Shown piece by piece: positions 48,593 through 60,218 of a DNA stretch of 64,000 nt. Origin of the DNA: Acanthochlamys bracteata (taxonomy: Eukaryota > Streptophyta > Magnoliopsida > Pandanales > Velloziaceae); NCBI GenBank assembly GCA_019914995.1, contig CM034130.1, forward strand, positions 9,424,001 to 9,488,000. Direction: 5' to 3'. The notes beneath the pieces were generated by a model. The model was not told where the DNA came from, searched no databases, and worked only from the letters and a program-made list of their open reading frames with translations. Each line of letters starts with the position of its first letter. Within the stretch, counting starts at the first letter, position 1. The position numbers were made by a program, and so were the translations under genes.

Positions 48593-49160
48593 TTTTTGTA
48601 ATATAAAACAATATTTTTTAAACAATTTTAAAAATCTGTAAAATTATATTTTTTTTCAATAACTACAAATGAGCTCATAACCGGCTGAACAGGTCTATAA
48701 TCCTTCGACCAATACATACTGACTGCTTATTATTTCCGCAAAAAATATCCCTGCAGCCGTAGGAACTTTCTTCGCTGCTCCATTTCGCACATGTGAGAAA
48801 AAAAAGGAAATTTGCAATTTAATTGAAGTAACGACCATTAAAATTAAATCGTTAATTAAAAACTTGAAAGTGACAACACAAATGGACAAATTTTTCATAT
48901 TTAAGTACGAAAGATTGCAGCCATAACTGATAAGGATATCCCACCGTGACTCAGTGCCATATAACAAAAAAGATGTATTATCATACACCCATCACAGCAG
49001 TTGATTTTGTTAATATAATTATCTTAAATCATCTAGCATCAAGTAATGTGTTTATTTGATAGTTTCTATAACTGTCAACTTCTTCTCCATAACAAAGTTT
49101 AGATATAAGAAATTTTATTTATGTGGCTGCTGGCAATGATAGGACGCAATACGCACTCTA

Positions 49161-49181
49161 TTTTTTTTTTTTTTTTTTTTT
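49161..49181. repeat. Poly(T) run
   Basis: About 20 uninterrupted thymines, equal to a poly(A) tail on the minus strand; no retrocopy body was recognised next to it. Confidence 0.9.
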
Positions 49182-49760
49182 ATTCTTACATTTTACGAAA
49201 TATTCACACAACCAATTGGAGCCCATGATGCAAAAATCCATTATCCTTTCTCTTTTTCTTTTTCTCTTTTAAGAAGAAGATTCTATTGATATCAAGCTGA
49301 ACCTTCTCTGCAAGAACTTGAGAGTTTGAGATTCTAATTTCTCAATTCAAGATTTCAAGTCAATTTCAGCTTGACCATTTGGATAATTATTAAAACTTTT
49401 TAGATGAATTTTGACAAATTATTTATTCTTTTTGTTTTTAAAAAAATAATAATAGAAACATTACGTTGAACTCTCCATGATCTTTTTCTACATATGCTCG
49501 AAAATTGTTGTAGCTAATTCTGATATAATTCGGAACTTCATAGATCCTTCAGATTTAAATCCTTCGAATAATTGAAAACCACAAAATTGAAGCCATTGCT
49601 TATCTCCATTTTTCCAAGAACAGAAACTAACACATCAGGAAAATTTGCTAAAACTTTTAATTTACATTCCCCTTTCTTGTATACAAAAAGAAAACTTTCG
49701 GAGGAAAAATAAAAGAAAATTTTCTAACTCGGCCATGAGGCCCATGACGCACTCGGTCAC

Positions 49761-50741
49761 TCAGTGCTGTCTCAACAACAGAAACTCCTTAAGCGCCACG
49801 TCTGACTCGGTCGGGTCAACCTGGGAAAGGAATGGGTGACTCAGCAACTGCGCTGCACCCCACCGTTTCCCGGGTTCATTCTGCAAACACTTGCTCAAAA
49901 AATCTCTCAACTCCATTGAAGCGCCACAGCTCTCCGGCAATGTCGGTGTTTCTCCGAAACATATCGCGAACATCAACGCACCCCAATCAGGTCTCTGTCC
50001 AGCTGGAATCAACGGGAACCGTCCGACGAACAACTCCATCAAACTCAGTCCAAGTCCCCAAACATCTCCGGCATACGGATCAACGACTTGGTTGAACGAT
50101 TCCGGATCGAATCGTTCCGGACTCATGTAAGCACTGGTTCCAATGTACGTTGGGCACTTATCTAGTACTCTACAGACGATCTTGCTCACACCGAAATCGG
50201 CAAGCTTGACGATCCCGTCTTTGTTCATCAGCAGATTCGCAGGTTTTATATCTCGGTGGACGATCTTGCGTGAATGCAAATAAGCTACTCCTGTAAGAGT
50301 TTGTCTTGCAATTGAAGCTAAAGCGATTTCATTAGCAATCACAACTTTTTCGAGACTCCCTGCATCCATATGCTCTAAAAGCAACGCGGTCGTTGAAGAA
50401 GGAGTTGAGAAAACGGCCTGGCAACGAACGATGTTGGGATTTTCAGGTAATCTTCTGTGTATCTCTTCTTCTCTTGTAGAGTAGTTTGAGCTCTGGAGAA
50501 GTTTCAAAGCGTAAATAGTTCCGGTTTTCCGGTGCTTGACTTTAAATACGCTTCCGCCATTGCCGGAACCGAGAATGAGAAGCTTCTCGAAGTCGGACAG
50601 CCTGTATTCCGAAGAATAAATCGAAGAAGATGAACTAGCAGAGGTAGTGGCGGTAGCAGAAGTTGTAGTAGAAGAAGAAGTAGGTAATGGTGGAAGGTCT
50701 AGAGTTAGATTAGGAAGCCTACGAGTTCTAACTAAAGCCAT
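49761..50741 (-). CDS. MAP kinase kinase, plant group D (MKK7/8/9/10-like)
   Basis: Intronless 326-residue dual-specificity kinase that would phosphorylate MAP kinases; lack of introns and the MALVR start are typical of group D MAPKKs. A MAPK docking site lies at 5-15 (RTRRLPNLTLD). Kinase motifs: Gly loop GSGNGGSV 58-65, catalytic Lys80, HRDIKPANL 162-170 with Asp164, DFG 182-184, SPE 207-209, DVW near 226-228. The catalytic core is complete. In the activation loop, KIVCRVLDKCPTYIGTSAY, plant MAPKKs carry S/T-x5-S/T; here the second site is Thr198, but the first position is Val192 where MKK7 and MKK9 have Ser. Group D kinases act in stress, ethylene, senescence and auxin responses. It could be a divergent MKK9 or an MKK10-like paralogue. 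The ATG agrees with the conserved family start. Confidence 0.93.
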   Translation of the reverse strand: MALVRTRRLPNLTLDLPPLPTSSSTTTSATATTSASSSSSIYSSEYRLSDFEKLLILGSGNGGSVFKVKHRKTGTIYALKLLQSSNYSTREEEIHRRLPENPNIVRCQAVFSTPSSTTALLLEHMDAGSLEKVVIANEIALASIARQTLTGVAYLHSRKIVHRDIKPANLLMNKDGIVKLADFGVSKIVCRVLDKCPTYIGTSAYMSPERFDPESFNQVVDPYAGDVWGLGLSLMELFVGRFPLIPAGQRPDWGALMFAICFGETPTLPESCGASMELRDFLSKCLQNEPGKRWGAAQLLSHPFLSQVDPTESDVALKEFLLLRQH

Positions 50742-51984
50742 GAAATGGTGTGGAGATTGAAGAATGAATGAATCAACAATGGAAGTTGTCGAGAATGAAG
50801 AGTTGGTATTTAAAAGAAGGCAAATGTTTCAACGGTTAGAGTCTGAACAGTGAAACGAATGCTTAACAATTTCAATCCTATCGTTAAAAATTGAAGAAAT
50901 TTTGGAGTTTTGCAACAAGTGTGTGGGGAAGGTGAGTGGAATGGGGGGATGCACAAGCACAAAAGAAACGAGGTGGGCGTAAAGCAATATTAATTGGATA
51001 ATCATTTGGAAAGTGAGGGGAAGGTGGTGTTTCAGCGCAGCAGGCCAAGTGCTTATTTTTTTTAGTTTTTAAAATCAATTGTTAAAAATAGAGTTTGAAA
51101 TGAGTTAGGATAAAAATTTTTAGTACAAAATAGACACTAAAAGTGATCCAAACTTAACTTTGGCGAAGAGAATCAAGTTCAAAACAAAAAAAAGCTCCTA
51201 AAAGATATTTGTCAATGTTTAAGCCTTAATCATTATCATCATCTGTGAGTATTGGTTTAATACAAATTTTGTGTAATCAAAGAATTTTTCTTATTGAAAA
51301 AATAAAGTGAAATTTCCAAATCTTCTATTACACATTTCTCGGTAATTATCTTAATTCCAAATTTTAATTAAAAAGCTTTAGAGTGTATCGTGTCATTCAA
51401 AATAATTTTTTTTGAATCAAAATGATTTTTGATAATTAGAACTTATTCTTTAAGATTCTACAAAAGACGCACTTTTAGCTTCTATAGGAGGCGCCGACAT
51501 TTGAATAACATCTTGTTAAGGATGAAAAATCTTTTTTGCTTTTGGAAAAAGGAAATCCGATTTGGGTTGGGCAGCCGCAGCACGCTTGGTTGGATTTGCG
51601 AGCTCCGACCAAAAACGAATTTAACATGTGCGTTATCAGAAACGGAATATTGTATTCTGTTGGCATGTTAATTTGGGTAGCTGGGTGACAAATTTTGACA
51701 TGATCCAAAAGATAATAAAAAACTACGTTTTTAGTTGCAATCTGCTATTATTTTTTTTCGAATCATTATACCTTATAATATATTATTTTCGATTGAACAT
51801 AATAAAATTTTGAGAAAATTGTTTTCTTCTTCGTAATCGTAAAAAACTTCATCTAATTTCAAAACGAAAGTCGCCACATAATTTAAAATACTGTAAATTA
51901 TTAGAGAAAAATTTAACAAATCAATATTTTTTTTTTATTTTGGACTAGACTGCTTGTCTAATTGGATTAGTGATTGATTTCTAG

Positions 51985-52205
51985 ATACCGTTTGGGTTTC
52001 CAAACATGTTTTTTTCAAGTTCTCATTTTATATTTTTTAATATATATTTTATAAATATTTAAAAATTTATTAAAAATTTAAAAAATATAAAAAAAAATTT
52101 ACGTAAAAATTTTTTTTATTACATATTTTTATTTTTTAAAAATAATAATAATATTTTTTATTTCAGATAAATTTTTATTTTATAAGCATTTTTAAATGTT
52201 CTTTT
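51985..52205. repeat. AT-rich dispersed repeat, copy 9
   Basis: Begins 'accgtttgggtttccaaaca', with 'aataataataatatttttta' inside, and ends 'ttttataagcatttttaaat', as in copies at 17.1 and 20.8 kb. Confidence 0.5.
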
Positions 52206-52644
52206 TTGTGCAAGCACTTCAGTATGTTATTTTTCAGCCTTGGTGTCGGGCTACGTTTTGAGAACACAAACTCTCATATTCAACTTAAATTATGTTTTCC
52301 AATATTTAGTTTTTTAAAAATTTAAAAAATATGAATGAAGTGTAGGTAATACAATTATTATATAACAAATTTTTAAATTAGACAAACCTAACAAATTTAT
52401 TTCTCAAAACAACTTATAAGAAATTTTTTTCTTCAAAAGCTTTACTTTTGCAACAATCTCAAAACTGAGTCTGATTTTCATCTATTTGAAAAAATTGAAT
52501 CTGAAGTTGTTGCTCAAGTCTCTTTCCATATGACGAAATACAAATTTCAAACTGTTCGAAGTTCGAACTAGTTGTTCATAGATGATAGTAAGTTAAAACC
52601 CCAAAAACTTAAGTAAAAAACTTTATGGAATTCAATCTTACAAG

Positions 52645-52850
52645 ATGAAAGATACTTTTGTTTTATTTTTAAAAGTGAATTTTATTTATTTCATCCAAAA
52701 AATAATAAAAATAAGAAATAATAAGATATTATAATGTAAATTTTTGTGTATTGTTCAAAATTTTAAATAAAATTTATAAAATATTATAAAATTTATGGAA
52801 ATGTAAAATAAAAAGTATTTTTGAGAAGCAGCCAGCCAAACGCCGGCTAG
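52645..52850. repeat. AT-rich dispersed repeat, copy 10 (reverse orientation)
   Basis: Ends 'ttttgagaagcagccagcca' then 'aacgccggctag', so the 'gtttggc' type end is on the right here; the interior runs 'aataaaaataagaaataata'. It looks like a copy in the opposite direction. Confidence 0.45.
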
Positions 52851-53514
52851 GTCATCTTGCATCCCTCGTAGAGAACTGAAAGTTGCTTAATGCAATAATT
52901 TTCAAGTGTTCTTCTCTTCTGAAACTTGAGAAGTTCGTTATCAGAGTTTAATCAGACATTATCATATCTGAGCATTTATAAGTGCTTGGTAACTCCACCT
53001 ATTGTTTTAAGTTTTTGAGTTAGAAAATCAAAATTTTCATATGATAACAGAAGTCAGATTGAATTGTCCATCACTTATAACTGTCAAGAGTATCACCACT
53101 CTGATAATTTGCTACTAGATCGACTGACAAAGTTGTGTTGAGTCTCGTACTCTTTCGATTTTCTACCGCAATAGGTAGTATAGACATTAAGAATTTTATG
53201 GCAGCCAATATGCTAGTGACTGATAACAATTGCAATGCTTCAGGAAAGTTATGATGATAAACACTATCTAGATTGGCTAAACTTTGGCTGTGCTTAATCT
53301 AGTTGAAGTCAGATTTATTACCGAGGTCAATACTGCTCTCTGTTCTTCTTCCTTGGAAACCGTTATGTTTCGATCGACAGAGGTTCTGTTCATTTCAATG
53401 TTTTCATTTTAATCATGATATGCATGAATCTATACCTAATTGAAATGGAAGTTGCTACTCTTCGTTATTATTTTAGTATTGAGATTTGATTTATTGATTT
53501 ATTTAGAGCATGTT

Positions 53515-53710
53515 TTAAATACATATAACTGAATTTTACAAAATTAAATTTTATAAAAATAAAATTCGGTGAAAGTAAAATTCAAAATAATATTGAAATA
53601 AGTAAAATGAAACTTAAAGTTAAATTTTAATAAGAATAAAGTTCGGTCTAAAATTAAAAATAATAATTAAAATGCGTGAAGTGAGCGAACTTAAATTTTA
53701 GAAAAAGAAA
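53515..53710. repeat. AT-rich repeat, 'aataattaaaatg' type
   Basis: Partner of the block at 38260-38460: both have runs of 'aaagtaaaatt', then 'gaaacttaaa/gaaaattaaa' and close with 'taataattaaaatg' and 'gaag'. Confidence 0.5.
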
Positions 53711-54078
53711 GTGAAAGATCGGGATGTATGTGAAATCCTTAGTGCATTACATAGTATTTGCCGTGGGTTATAGTTTTCAAAGGAAGAGTGAGCCTACGGT
53801 CGGCACGTCAATATGGTGTCCTTTCTTGCCGAAATTCAAAAAAAAAAAAAAAGAGACATGCCACTAAATGATTTAGTTCATGCTTCAAGATTGAGAATCC
53901 AAAAGACTACAAACTTAATTGCGCCTTCTGAAATGCCGGAAATCTTTATAGGCTTTCCTTAGAAAATATTGGGCTTCAAATTGGACTGGCCTGTCTATAT
54001 AACAACCACGAACAGATTATACCCCATAAGAATCCCCACTGAGCAAGAAAGCGGAGAACAGAAAATATTGACTTGGGT

Positions 54079-54084
54079 CACGTG
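54079..54084 (+). promoter_or_regulatory. G-box CACGTG upstream of the SDS-like gene
   Basis: Perfect CACGTG, 12 bases before the TATA box at 54096. bHLH and bZIP factors bind such sites; use here is inferred from position only. Confidence 0.45.
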
Positions 54085-54095
54085 CACCGGTTACC

Positions 54096-54104
54096 TATAT
54101 ATAA
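54096..54104 (+). promoter_or_regulatory. TATA box of the SDS-like gene
   Basis: TATATATAA, 195 bases before the ATG at 54299, followed by a C-rich segment likely to hold the transcription start. Confidence 0.55.
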
Positions 54105-54298
54105 GCCCAACTCCCCCACCCCTCCATTGTCCATTCTGTTCCTGCATTCTTTAACTCCACCATTCCCACCAATCACCGAGCAGTTGCTCGTCTTCGAAAG
54201 TTTCAAAACAAAACTCTAGAAGAAGAGTTGAACTGCTCGAAATACACAGGCTCACTATCTCTCTCAGTCTCTGAGATTTTGTGTATTGAAATTTCATT

Positions 54299-57200
54299 AT
54301 GATCGCCGGCGACGAGAATATTCCAGTGACCGGAAAGAAAAGGCATGTAGAGGAGAGCTTGCCGAGGAAGATGCGGTCGAACATTATCCGGCGACCTCGT
54401 ATTCCTATGCTTCCGATCTTTTCTAACGTGACCTACGGTGAGGATGAAGCTGATTCCTCCACTTCCACTTTCACCAACGAGAACTCCAGCGTGTCAAGTT
54501 TGGCCGCAGCACGGGAGCGGAGTTTCTCTGGTCAGATTGAAGTTGAAGGTGTCCGGCCTGTAACACGGTGGTACGCTAAGCAGCAGAGCTGCAATTTGTC
54601 GACATGCTCTGATATCGAATCGAAGAGATCAGAAGTTGTAGAACAGCAAAACTCCGGCGCGATTTCCAGAAGCTTACATGCGAGACCAGGAACGATTGCA
54701 GTTTCTGAAGCTTCCGAAGGTTTTCCTGCGAGAAATCCGGATAAGAAGGCGAGGTTATTGAGTAACGTCCCTGTGAATTCTGAGTTATCGTGTCTGGAAT
54801 CGATATCGGAGCCTGAGATCTCGCTGAACTCTACCGCGCGCGATGATCTCGATTTATCGTGCTCTGAAGAGTTCTCAAGGGTCGCAGACGATAGCCCGAG
54901 CTACTACTCCGCGTGCAACGATGAATTCATGCTATCGGGTTACGACTCTGAGTTCTTCGATCGGCCTAGCTCCGGCCAGTACTACACTTCTTCGGATATC
55001 TCGTTGTCGATTGATTCTGGAGACCAGTTCTCCGTTGGTTCTCTGGACAGCTCTGCTCCGCTCACTTACCTCCCTGTGTTTCTCGGGCTACCGAGAAAGT
55101 TCTCTCCGCTCAAATCTCCAACCTCAAGCAATGTGAAATCAGATTCTGTTAACGAGTACTGTGAAGATTATGAGGTCTGTTTAAAATTTGATTCTTAATC
55201 TGATTCTATTCTTCAAAGTTCTAGTGATTCGTTTATTTCCTGATGTTATGTTTCGTTTCTATTTGGTGTTATAGCCGATGAGATTTGAAGGCGCGGACGA
55301 TGAAGAGAGTTATAAATTGTTCCGGAGCCGTGAACGGAGAGACATCGTCCTGCATAAGTATGCTGGAGAGTGCTGCGATTTAGTAACCAAACAGAGGCGA
55401 CTGATGGTGAATTGGATTATCGAAGTAATTAATCTCTGAATTCTACATTCTTCTTCTTCTCTGTTTTTCTTCTCCGTTTGTCTGGTTTAGCTTTTGTTTT
55501 CTCGAGCTTGGAATTCGATCGACGTTTAACGACCTCCAAGTTCTGTTCTGCATTGCGTTATGCTGTCCCTTCGTAACTGGATAACGTGAGTTTGAGTATC
55601 TTTTTATTTGTTTCTTTATAAAAAACATTATCGAGAAAATAAGTTGTGTTTGAGCAGATGTCATTCTGAAATTAGGTATAATAGATATCTAGAGAGCAGT
55701 GAGATTAATCTTCCCTTGTAATGAGATAACTGAGTAATTCTCATATATAGTTTCAGAATTTTATTTAACAAAGTAGGTAAAGTTTTATATGAGACGTTTG
55801 GCTTAGCTTACTAAAAAAGAATCTATTAAAAAATTTCACATTTTTAATAAGTTTTTTATCTATTTTAAAAAGTTTGAAAATTTTTAAATTATATATATAT
55901 ATATAAAGGAGGGATAGGGATATTTTTTTTTTAGAGACACTTTTAGACACTCCTTTTTCGGTTTATGGTCGAAATGACCTTCAAATTCAATCTCAATTAT
56001 TATGAAAAACTATGAGTTAGAACTATATTTATAAAATTTTAGTTCAATCGGACTACAAATTCAAATTAATTCAGTCACTTGATCAAGATTATAAAATTAA
56101 AAAATTTTAAAAATATATATTGTATCATTTCTGTCATCTTGATCAAATAACCGGATGAACGTGAATTCATAATCCGATTGAGTTGAAATTTTATGAATAT
56201 ATTTTTAATTCATAGTTTTTCATATTCAACAATGCAGATCAGATTTGGAGGTCACCTCAACCATAAACCAGAAAGAAAGTGCCCGAAAATGCTCCTAAAA
56301 AAAAAATACATATCTCCCTCCTATATATATAATTAAATAATAAAATTTATTTTTAAAAAAGTTTCAAAACATCTTTTTATTCATAAATTTCTTTTAACTT
56401 AACCATATCCAAACTTCCTCTAATTCATGAATCATGATGCTGCAGAGCAGCGTGTTTATTATCAAATAAACTCAATTTTTTATAAGGTTAAAAAATAAAA
56501 TTAAAAAATTTTATAGAAAATAAATTTTTATATTTATTTTGTATTAAAAATAAATTTTAAAATTGAATTTTCGAAAATAAGTTTTTGATAATTTTACATT
56601 TTTTATTTAGTTTGTATTAAAATAAATTTTAAAAAAATGAGTTTGGTGATTTAGTAAACAGTTTGTGATTAATGTTTTTTGTGGTCGTCCCAGACATCTC
56701 CCAAAAGAAAGGTTCTCTTCGGCGTTTTAACGCCATAATCGCCATTATGTCTCACTTTTTCGTACTTCATGCAGCTTCTGTTCTTCGTTGGTTCATTTAC
56801 CTTTCCTTTAGAATGTAGTCATGCCGGTTTATGTTGTGTTGAGCTTCGTGATCGAAGTATTCTTCTTCTTCTTATTATTATTAGATTTATTGCTTTGATT
56901 CAGTAAAAATTATTGTTGTCGCTGATACTGCTAGCGCATTTGATGGTTTTGATTTGTGATTCTTTGCAATACGAATTTGCATGATTTTTCAGAAGCTTTA
57001 TAGTGGCATCTTATATTCCGCTCTGTTCGCCAAGCAGAACCATGTAGTTCTTTTCTTCCCTTTAAATCCAGATCTATGTCGTAAAGATTCAGAGAAGTGT
57101 AGCTCCAGAATTTACATTTTGTTTTACTACAGTCTCAATGTCTTAGTTTTCAACTCGAACTACTAATAGTTGCCCCGTCAATTATTTGGTAATAAGCATG

Positions 57201-59251
57201 GCTAGCAGGAAAATTATTGGTATATAGTAAAGTTGGTTAGCGTTATTGAGTTTCAGTTACTTTTTAGTCCTGCTGACCCTATATGAATCTCTTCCTTATC
57301 AAATGGCAGCACTCGAATTATTGGCAGCTGCAGAGTGAGACATTGTTTCTAGGTGTGAGCCTGCTTGACAGAGTCTTGAGCCACCGGAAATTCAAAACTG
57401 AGTGCGACATCCAGTTGTTTGGCATAGCCTGCATCACTCTAGCTACTAGGATTGAAGAGAACCAGCCCTATAACAGGTATATATTTCATTTCCTTGCCTG
57501 CATTGGTGTTTTCATCATCTACTTTGATTAACTGAAGACGATCAAATTTAGAAAAAGCAATTATGCGGGAAGTTTCTGCAGAAACACATGCATGCATGCT
57601 AAATAAGATAACACTTTTAAACGCAATCAAGTATCACAAAACTGAAGAATGTATCTGGAAATTCAATTGGACCCTAAAATTGAACCACCAATTAAAATTA
57701 GCACTCATGTTGTGTTTTATTGTTAGTGGCTTGCAAATTCTGTTTATGTATTCGCTTCTCTGCTTTTGCAGCATCCACCAAAAGACCTTCATAGTGCAGC
57801 ACAATGTCTACAAGCGGTGCGAGGTCGTTGCCATGGAGTGGCTAGTCCAGGAAATCCTAGACTTCAAGTTGTTCCTTCCAACCACATTCAACTTCCTCTG
57901 GTGCAATCCTATTTCCATCTCATCGTTTAATTCCAGCAAAGTTTAATAGTTTCTCATAATCATACCCATAATCGTATGCTAGAAATTATCACTATTAATC
58001 ACTTTAGGCATTATTAGCACAACAAAGTTATGGCAAGGTTTTAGTTGTTATTTATAAACTCACTACTCTATCTTATACACTAACAATGCATTAAAATCTG
58101 AACAATCTGCCAGGGAACATAATATCAATATAGACTAGGTTGTCTAATCACTTACAAGAGATTGCAGATCTGTGCTTAGTATATGCTATTGTTGAGGGAC
58201 AATTTAAAATATTATCAATATGATCTCTGAGTTATGACTGTAAGGTTGGTTTAATTGGATTGATTTCCTTCTAAAATAGAGTGCTCCACCTCTTGGATTA
58301 TACCAATGATCTCATAGTTATTCACTTAATTGGATTGACCTAAATGTTATGTTGCTAATCAATTGTGGTTGGCCGCATGTAGGTTCTATCTGAAGGCATC
58401 AAAGGCAGACTTGGAGGTTGAGAACTTAGCCAAAAACCTGGCTGTCTGGTCGCTACTGGATCACGAATGCCTCAGCTTTTGGCCATCCACAATCGCAGCT
58501 GGCATTGTCATCCTTGCCTCCCTCGCCACAGATCGAGATCACTCATGCCACATGGTCATGGAGGTAACAAACAGTCGCCCATTCAACTATGGTCTCTCTC
58601 CTGCTTGTCTGCTAGTAGTTCCATTAGCTTATCAATGTGAATATTGAGATGATAAGTATTTTAAATAACTAGTCAAGATTAAGAATCTTAAGCCGTAGAT
58701 AGCTCATGGATGATGGATTAGTCAAGCCTAGGATAATTTGAAGGTCTTTTCATATACATTCTTCTAGATAATAATAAAAAAAATCCTTGTCCTACATTGA
58801 GTCTCTCTCCAAACGCATACCAGAGTATACCTTATCTTGGTGAGCATCTGGATTTTCCTCATTCACCAAATCAATTTATCTTGGCTGAATTCTGTTGGTA
58901 TAAGCTATAAACTTCAGATGAGCTAGCTTCAATACCACAATCAGCTACAGCATGATAGGCAATACACTCTTTAGTTTCTCCTTTTTGTTATTTTAATTTT
59001 GAAGATAACTATTTAGAGATTGACATGGCTTAAAAACATTCCTTGTATTGTTCCAGACGCATATGAGAACAAAGCAAGATGATCCAGCGGCATGCATGCA
59101 GGTATAGCTTACGCTACACACTTTAAACCCACATGTAGTAAACATAACTAATTACCCAACATAAATGTTGGTAATCTAATGTTGATCTGAATTTTTGTAA
59201 ATTTTCTGGCAGAGTTTAGAGTGGCTGGTGAAGGACGTATTGTTAAGATAG
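54299..59251 (+). CDS. SDS: Meiotic cyclin, SOLO DANCERS (SDS) type
   Basis: Seven exons, 54299-55174, 55275-55424, 57310-57476, 57772-57900, 58383-58563, 59057-59101, 59213-59251, join by GT-AG introns to 528 residues. SDS is a plant cyclin needed for homologue pairing, meiotic recombination and male meiosis. Residues 1-292 (exon 1) are a Ser/Glu-rich regulatory region without known domain. The cyclin box starts in exon 2 ([24 protein letters not shown]) and continues with [65 protein letters not shown] and [17 protein letters not shown]. The short end [10 protein letters not shown] also matches SDS. Arabidopsis SDS is slightly longer (about 578, from memory), mostly in the N-terminal part. 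Intron 2 is unusually long at 1885 bases and holds a foldback element. No break was seen. Confidence 0.92.
55900..56330. mobile_element. Foldback MITE in intron 2 of the SDS-like gene
   Basis: Long terminal inverted repeats of about 190 bases each cover nearly the whole element. Left end 'atataaaggagggataggga', right end (reverse complement) 'atatataggagggagatatg'; further in, 'cggtttatggtcgaaatgac' pairs with 'tggtttatggttgaggtgac', and 'aaaaactatgagttagaact' with 'aaaaactatgaattaaaaat'. Only a short loop separates the arms. TA-rich DNA flanks both ends, so a TA or longer AT target duplication cannot be told apart. No coding sequence. Confidence 0.85.
56450..56665. repeat. AT-rich repeat of the 'gtaaaca' type in SDS intron 2
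   Basis: Begins 'gtgtttattatcaaataaac' and ends 'ttggtgatttagtaaacagt', with roughly inverted ends. Related to the block at 21385-21570. Confidence 0.5.
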
Positions 59252-60218
59252 CTTGGTCGCTGTCTATTCTAAATCTCATCAGAATTCAGGAAGTACTCAA
59301 GAGTGATGATATCTTCTTTTGTTTTATGTCCCGTGTGATATTAGTAGTGTGCCGATACAGGTATAGTTAATCTGGTTTTGCTGTATTGATGCTGTTGTTA
59401 ATAGGGATTTGTTAATTCTTCAATAAGCAATTGTATATCCGGTGCCTGTAGGGTAGGATAGTGTAGAGGGATTCCGATAGAAAGAAATGGATGCATTGTG
59501 TAGAGATATAGAGACAAGAGAATGCATTCATGTAAAGAGACTTTGCTACATATGTTTGTATAACAAACTACATTGCAGTTAACAGTCAGACATCAAACTG
59601 ATTCCTTTTGGATTAAACATTATTTTTGTCATTTTGTGTTTTGGCTTCTAAGTGTTTTACCTGATTAAATTGCTGCTGAACTGTTTGGAGTTCCTCCTGA
59701 ACATTTATATCTAAACTGTTTGTTTATCTTCAGTCGGATGGCGTAGCATTACAAAAGAAATGATCAATTACAAAGTTTTATCCTTTTGTTACAGTTGTAT
59801 GAATGATTGATAGTCCCTACAATTATAATCAAAACATTGCATTAAGGGTAATAGCAAACTGAAGAAAATGGTTTTACAAGACCAACACTCTATGTTATCG
59901 GGTGTGTAAAATGAATCTTGTAGCAAATTCATAGTTGAGAAATCTAACAGAACCAATTAAATCACTGCAGAGATACAAGTGTATTAAATTTACAAATCTG
60001 CATTTGGTCACCAAAGAAATATAGAATATACCTGTAGAAGTAAACAGATTCTTTACCTCAGAACTACATAGATTTGCATCAATACTAAAAATCTTTGTGA
60101 TTGACGAACGACAAAAAATTTCACATGATCTACATTTTACCATCTAAACAAAGAATCAACTATATGATAAGCCGATGAAATGAACCTGGTAAAGGAAAAT
60201 ATTGGAGTCCAAATCATT
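59252..60218. other. Convergent spacer between SDS-like and BPA1-like genes
   Basis: Mostly 3' UTR-like DNA of the two facing genes. No coding region or clear repeat seen. Confidence 0.65.

Larger units (their letters stand above)
48331..49760. other. Intergenic region, AT-rich
   Basis: Holds a short tandem repeat at 48528-48592 and a poly(T) run at 49161-49181. The right end is probably 3' UTR of the minus-strand MAPKK gene. Confidence 0.6.
50742..54298. other. Intergenic region, AT-rich repeats and SDS promoter
   Basis: No supported gene. AT-rich repeat copies at about 51985-52205, 52645-52835 and 53515-53710. The last 250 bases are the promoter and 5' UTR of the cyclin gene. Confidence 0.6.

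Noticed and set aside
57563-57946. 127-codon frame spanning an SDS intron and exon 4
   Set aside because: Its coding content comes only from exon 4 (57772-57900); the rest is read-through of introns.
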